Assembly (NCBI GenBank): GCA_910578195.1
Contig: CAJTOY010000005.1
Span: 115,511 to 179,510, forward strand
Origin: an uncultured Christensenella sp.
GTDB taxonomy: Bacteria; Bacillota; Clostridia; Christensenellales; Borkfalkiaceae
Length of the DNA: 64,000 nucleotides
Direction: 5' to 3'
Shown: in pieces, positions 62,175 to 64,000 of the stretch
Position numbering within the stretch: the stretch's first letter is position 1
Layout: each line of letters begins with the position of its first letter
Program-made: the position numbers and the translations under genes
Notes under the pieces: generated by a model
Told to the model about the DNA's origin: nothing
Database searches by the model: none
The model's input: the letters and a program-made list of their open reading frames with translations, nothing else

Positions 62175-63608
62175 ATGAAACACAGAAAGCTTTTTATATC
62201 GCTCAGCGCGGTTTTATCGGCAGTGCTTTTTCTCGCTATCTTCTTATCGGTCTGGTACTTAGGCGACGTATATCCCGACTTTAAGCGAGCGGAGGCTGAG
62301 TTCGAAATACCGGGGCTTGACGACGGGGCGACGCCGCAGGGCATGAGCTCGTGCTACGCCAACTACACCGTCGAAACAGTAAAACAGGAAATTTCCGAGG
62401 ACGACGACGGCAACCAAACCGTGAAAGACGTAGTCACGAAAGAAACCAAAATGCAACCCTACTTCTTTATAAGCGCGTACATGGCGGACGGTTCCCCTTC
62501 CCGCATCTACGTCGTCGGACAAGAAACGGGCTACGTCGGATACGTCACAATGAAAACCGTCGACGGAAGCAACTTCTACGGACACAGCGGCGGAATTGCC
62601 ATAAACAACTATACCAACTCGGCAGGCACGGCGATTTCGTCGGCGGAATATGCGAGATACTACACCCTTTGGGTGACTTGCGACAGCACGGTTTACTGCG
62701 CGAAAAGCAGCGACGCCTACGCCACCGCTAAAAAGAGTATCGCGCAGGAAATAGTCGAAAAGGCGGCGAGGATTAAGCTCACCCCCGAAACGCCCGACGA
62801 GGATTACGATTTTTCAATAAAATTCACCACCTCCTTCAAGGCGAACTGCAACGCGTCGTTCTGCTATTACTATGACAACCCCGGCGTCGGCGGTTATACG
62901 ATCAACATAACCAGCGACAGACTTTACATCGGCGAATTTTATAACGGCGGCAAATACGAAACCGACGACGCGCATAAAATGCTTACTCCGAACGGTTACA
63001 AAAACACTGCATTAATGTACGAATACAAGGTTCATTATAAAGGCGAATACGGTCTTACCACTCTCGATAGCAAGGAAAGCGACACCGACCCCGTCCGCGA
63101 ATCGGACAAGGTGCCCGCAATTGCAAATATATATTCGATACCCGAAAAAATTCAGGGCGTTGCCTGGTCGGGCAGAGACACATACGGCTCGAACAACGGT
63201 ATTTTGGTGCTTTCGCAAAGTTACGGACTTTCCAATTCCCGCCTCCTCTGCTTCGATTACAGCAAAATAATGAAAAACGCCAACAGAAAGTATTACAAAG
63301 ACATCAACGAAAAGGTGAGCTTCGTATATGACGGCGTAAAGAGAGTTTCGGGCAAGAACTACACCGACCCCAACCTTTACGTTTATTTCGTGGATAAGGC
63401 TAACGAAGAAATGTTCATTGACGACTTGTCTGTTCCCTCTATGTCCGAAGGCTTGTGCAACGTAACTCCCCCCGAAATGAGCGGCTCGGAAATGGGCAGA
63501 ACAAAATTCTATATACTGTTCGAATCGGGCGCGAAGAAATATAAAACGTTCGTGCGCAGGAGTATAAAAAACGTTTACAGTATGCGTTTCGACAGACTTG
63601 AAAAATAA
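62175..63608 (+). CDS. Secreted or membrane-anchored propeller-like protein of unknown function
   Basis: This 477-residue protein has one N-terminal helix (about 6-30) as anchor or signal, without a lipobox. The rest is exported and beta-rich, with blade-like phrases TPQGMSSCYANY, SGSPSRIYVV-like (DGSPSRIYVVGQETGYVGYV), GHSGGIAINN and later IQGVAWSGRD and SQSYGLSNSRLLCFDY, so a beta-propeller is likely. I have seen such QG(M/V), GHxGG and SYGxSNS motifs as a recurring set in clostridial proteins of no assigned function. An ATG four codons earlier (62163) overlaps the -10 box and is less likely. It is transcribed alone; an insertion sequence sits 26 bases after its stop. Confidence 0.7.
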   Translation: MKHRKLFISLSAVLSAVLFLAIFLSVWYLGDVYPDFKRAEAEFEIPGLDDGATPQGMSSCYANYTVETVKQEISEDDDGNQTVKDVVTKETKMQPYFFISAYMADGSPSRIYVVGQETGYVGYVTMKTVDGSNFYGHSGGIAINNYTNSAGTAISSAEYARYYTLWVTCDSTVYCAKSSDAYATAKKSIAQEIVEKAARIKLTPETPDEDYDFSIKFTTSFKANCNASFCYYYDNPGVGGYTINITSDRLYIGEFYNGGKYETDDAHKMLTPNGYKNTALMYEYKVHYKGEYGLTTLDSKESDTDPVRESDKVPAIANIYSIPEKIQGVAWSGRDTYGSNNGILVLSQSYGLSNSRLLCFDYSKIMKNANRKYYKDINEKVSFVYDGVKRVSGKNYTDPNLYVYFVDKANEEMFIDDLSVPSMSEGLCNVTPPEMSGSEMGRTKFYILFESGAKKYKTFVRRSIKNVYSMRFDRLEK

Positions 63609-63634
63609 AAAAATTACCTCCGTGCAACCTGAAG

Positions 63635-64000
63635 TGAACCCCAAAGTTTGGACAAAAAATTAAATCATTAGATTTGTGAGTGAGTTCTGTATTGCACAGG
63701 GCTCATTCCTTTTAGTTTGAGAGAAATTCTCTCGTTGTTGTAGTAATAAATGTAGGAATGAAGTTTGTCAATAAAATCTTCAACCGAGCTGAACTTCTCA
63801 CCGTAAAACATTTCAACTTTCAGTCTTCCGAAGAAGTTTTCCATAGCTCCATTATCCATACAGTTACCCTTGCGGGACATACTCTGGATAATGTTGTGTT
63901 CTTGCAAATATCTTTGATATTCTGAGTGTTGGTATTGCCAGCCTTGGTCCGAATGGAAGATAGGCGTTGCATCGCTCGGCAGTCTTTCCGTTAAACCTTG
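63635..64000 (-). mobile_element. IS3-family insertion sequence, one end (continues past the right edge)
   Basis: The terminal repeat candidate TGAACCCCAAAGTTTGGACA starts at 63635, in the style of IS150-group IS3 ends. The transposase reading frame lies inside on the minus strand. Only about 366 bases are in the window, so the other end and the target duplication cannot be seen. Confidence 0.8.
63668..64000 (-). CDS. IS3-family transposase OrfB, C-terminal part (runs off the right edge)
   Basis: The minus-strand frame is open from the right edge to the stop at 63668, about 110 residues. It contains HSDQGWQYQ (the second catalytic Asp of the DDE triad), DNGAMENFFGRLK (the catalytic Glu) and the closing YYNNERI and MSPVQYR motifs of IS150-type OrfB. 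The catalytic core looks intact in what is visible. The ATG inside the ORF at 63907 is not the true start. Confidence 0.93.
   Translation of the reverse strand, partial: QGLTERLPSDATPIFHSDQGWQYQHSEYQRYLQEHNIIQSMSRKGNCMDNGAMENFFGRLKVEMFYGEKFSSVEDFIDKLHSYIYYYNNERISLKLKGMSPVQYRTHSQI

Overview
The window looks like a chromosomal segment of a Gram-positive, spore-forming member of Bacillota, class Clostridia. The evidence is a SpoIIID sporulation regulator, many lipoprotein signal peptides with Cys lipoboxes, an MsmX/UgpC-type sugar ABC transporter, AGGAGG-type ribosome sites and the gene run tig-clpP-clpX-lon-ysxC. A gut Christensenellales-type genome is my guess from protein style. No rRNA or tRNA gene, CRISPR array, phage or conjugative module was seen.

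Layout. (1) 1-4456: the N-terminal part of prolyl-tRNA synthetase on the minus strand, divergent from a phosphohexomutase and a transketolase, which end at a shared convergent terminator. (2) 4496-31403: about 27 kb, all on the minus strand and read from right to left. It starts with a LacI-type regulator and its structured leader. Then come an ABC ATPase carrying a large inserted helical segment, a membrane protein, four lipoproteins (an SGNH esterase-like protein, a GH43-like protein, a CBM9-like protein and a 1271-residue multi-module protein), a GH3 enzyme, the solute-binding lipoprotein, two permeases and another lipoprotein. GH31, GH36 and GH2 enzymes, a HAD phosphatase and a GDPD follow. 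This is a Gram-positive polysaccharide-utilisation locus: surface lipoproteins capture and trim a glycan, the ABC system imports oligosaccharides, and the intracellular GH2/3/31/36 enzymes split them. A decayed serine recombinase tail lies at its 3' end. (3) 31878-36071: a two-gene unit for an ATP-dependent activase and its FeS partner, of the 2-hydroxyacyl-CoA dehydratase activase group. (4) 36133-36387: spoIIID with a likely sigma-E promoter. (5) 36469-50739: an extracellular polysaccharide locus in two transcription units. One holds an aminotransferase, an initiating sugar transferase, glycosyltransferases, a TagF-like transferase, a polymerase and a flippase. The other holds an MBOAT O-acyltransferase with two SGNH proteins that carry leucine-rich repeats. 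(6) 50847-59225: tig-clpP-clpX-lon-ysxC followed by an MFS transporter and galM. (7) 59354-63608, plus strand: rqcH, three small membrane proteins (two with a winged-helix-like head) and a secreted propeller-like protein. (8) 63635 to the right edge: the end of an IS3-family insertion sequence.

The most unusual points are the roughly 175-residue insertion inside the MalK-type ATPase, the SGNH/LRR/MBOAT acylation module, three genes whose near-consensus promoters abut the ATG (likely leaderless mRNAs), repeated palindromic hairpins without U-tracts between cistrons, and a histone-H1-like tail on trigger factor. All functions are assigned from sequence reading alone; no database search was run.
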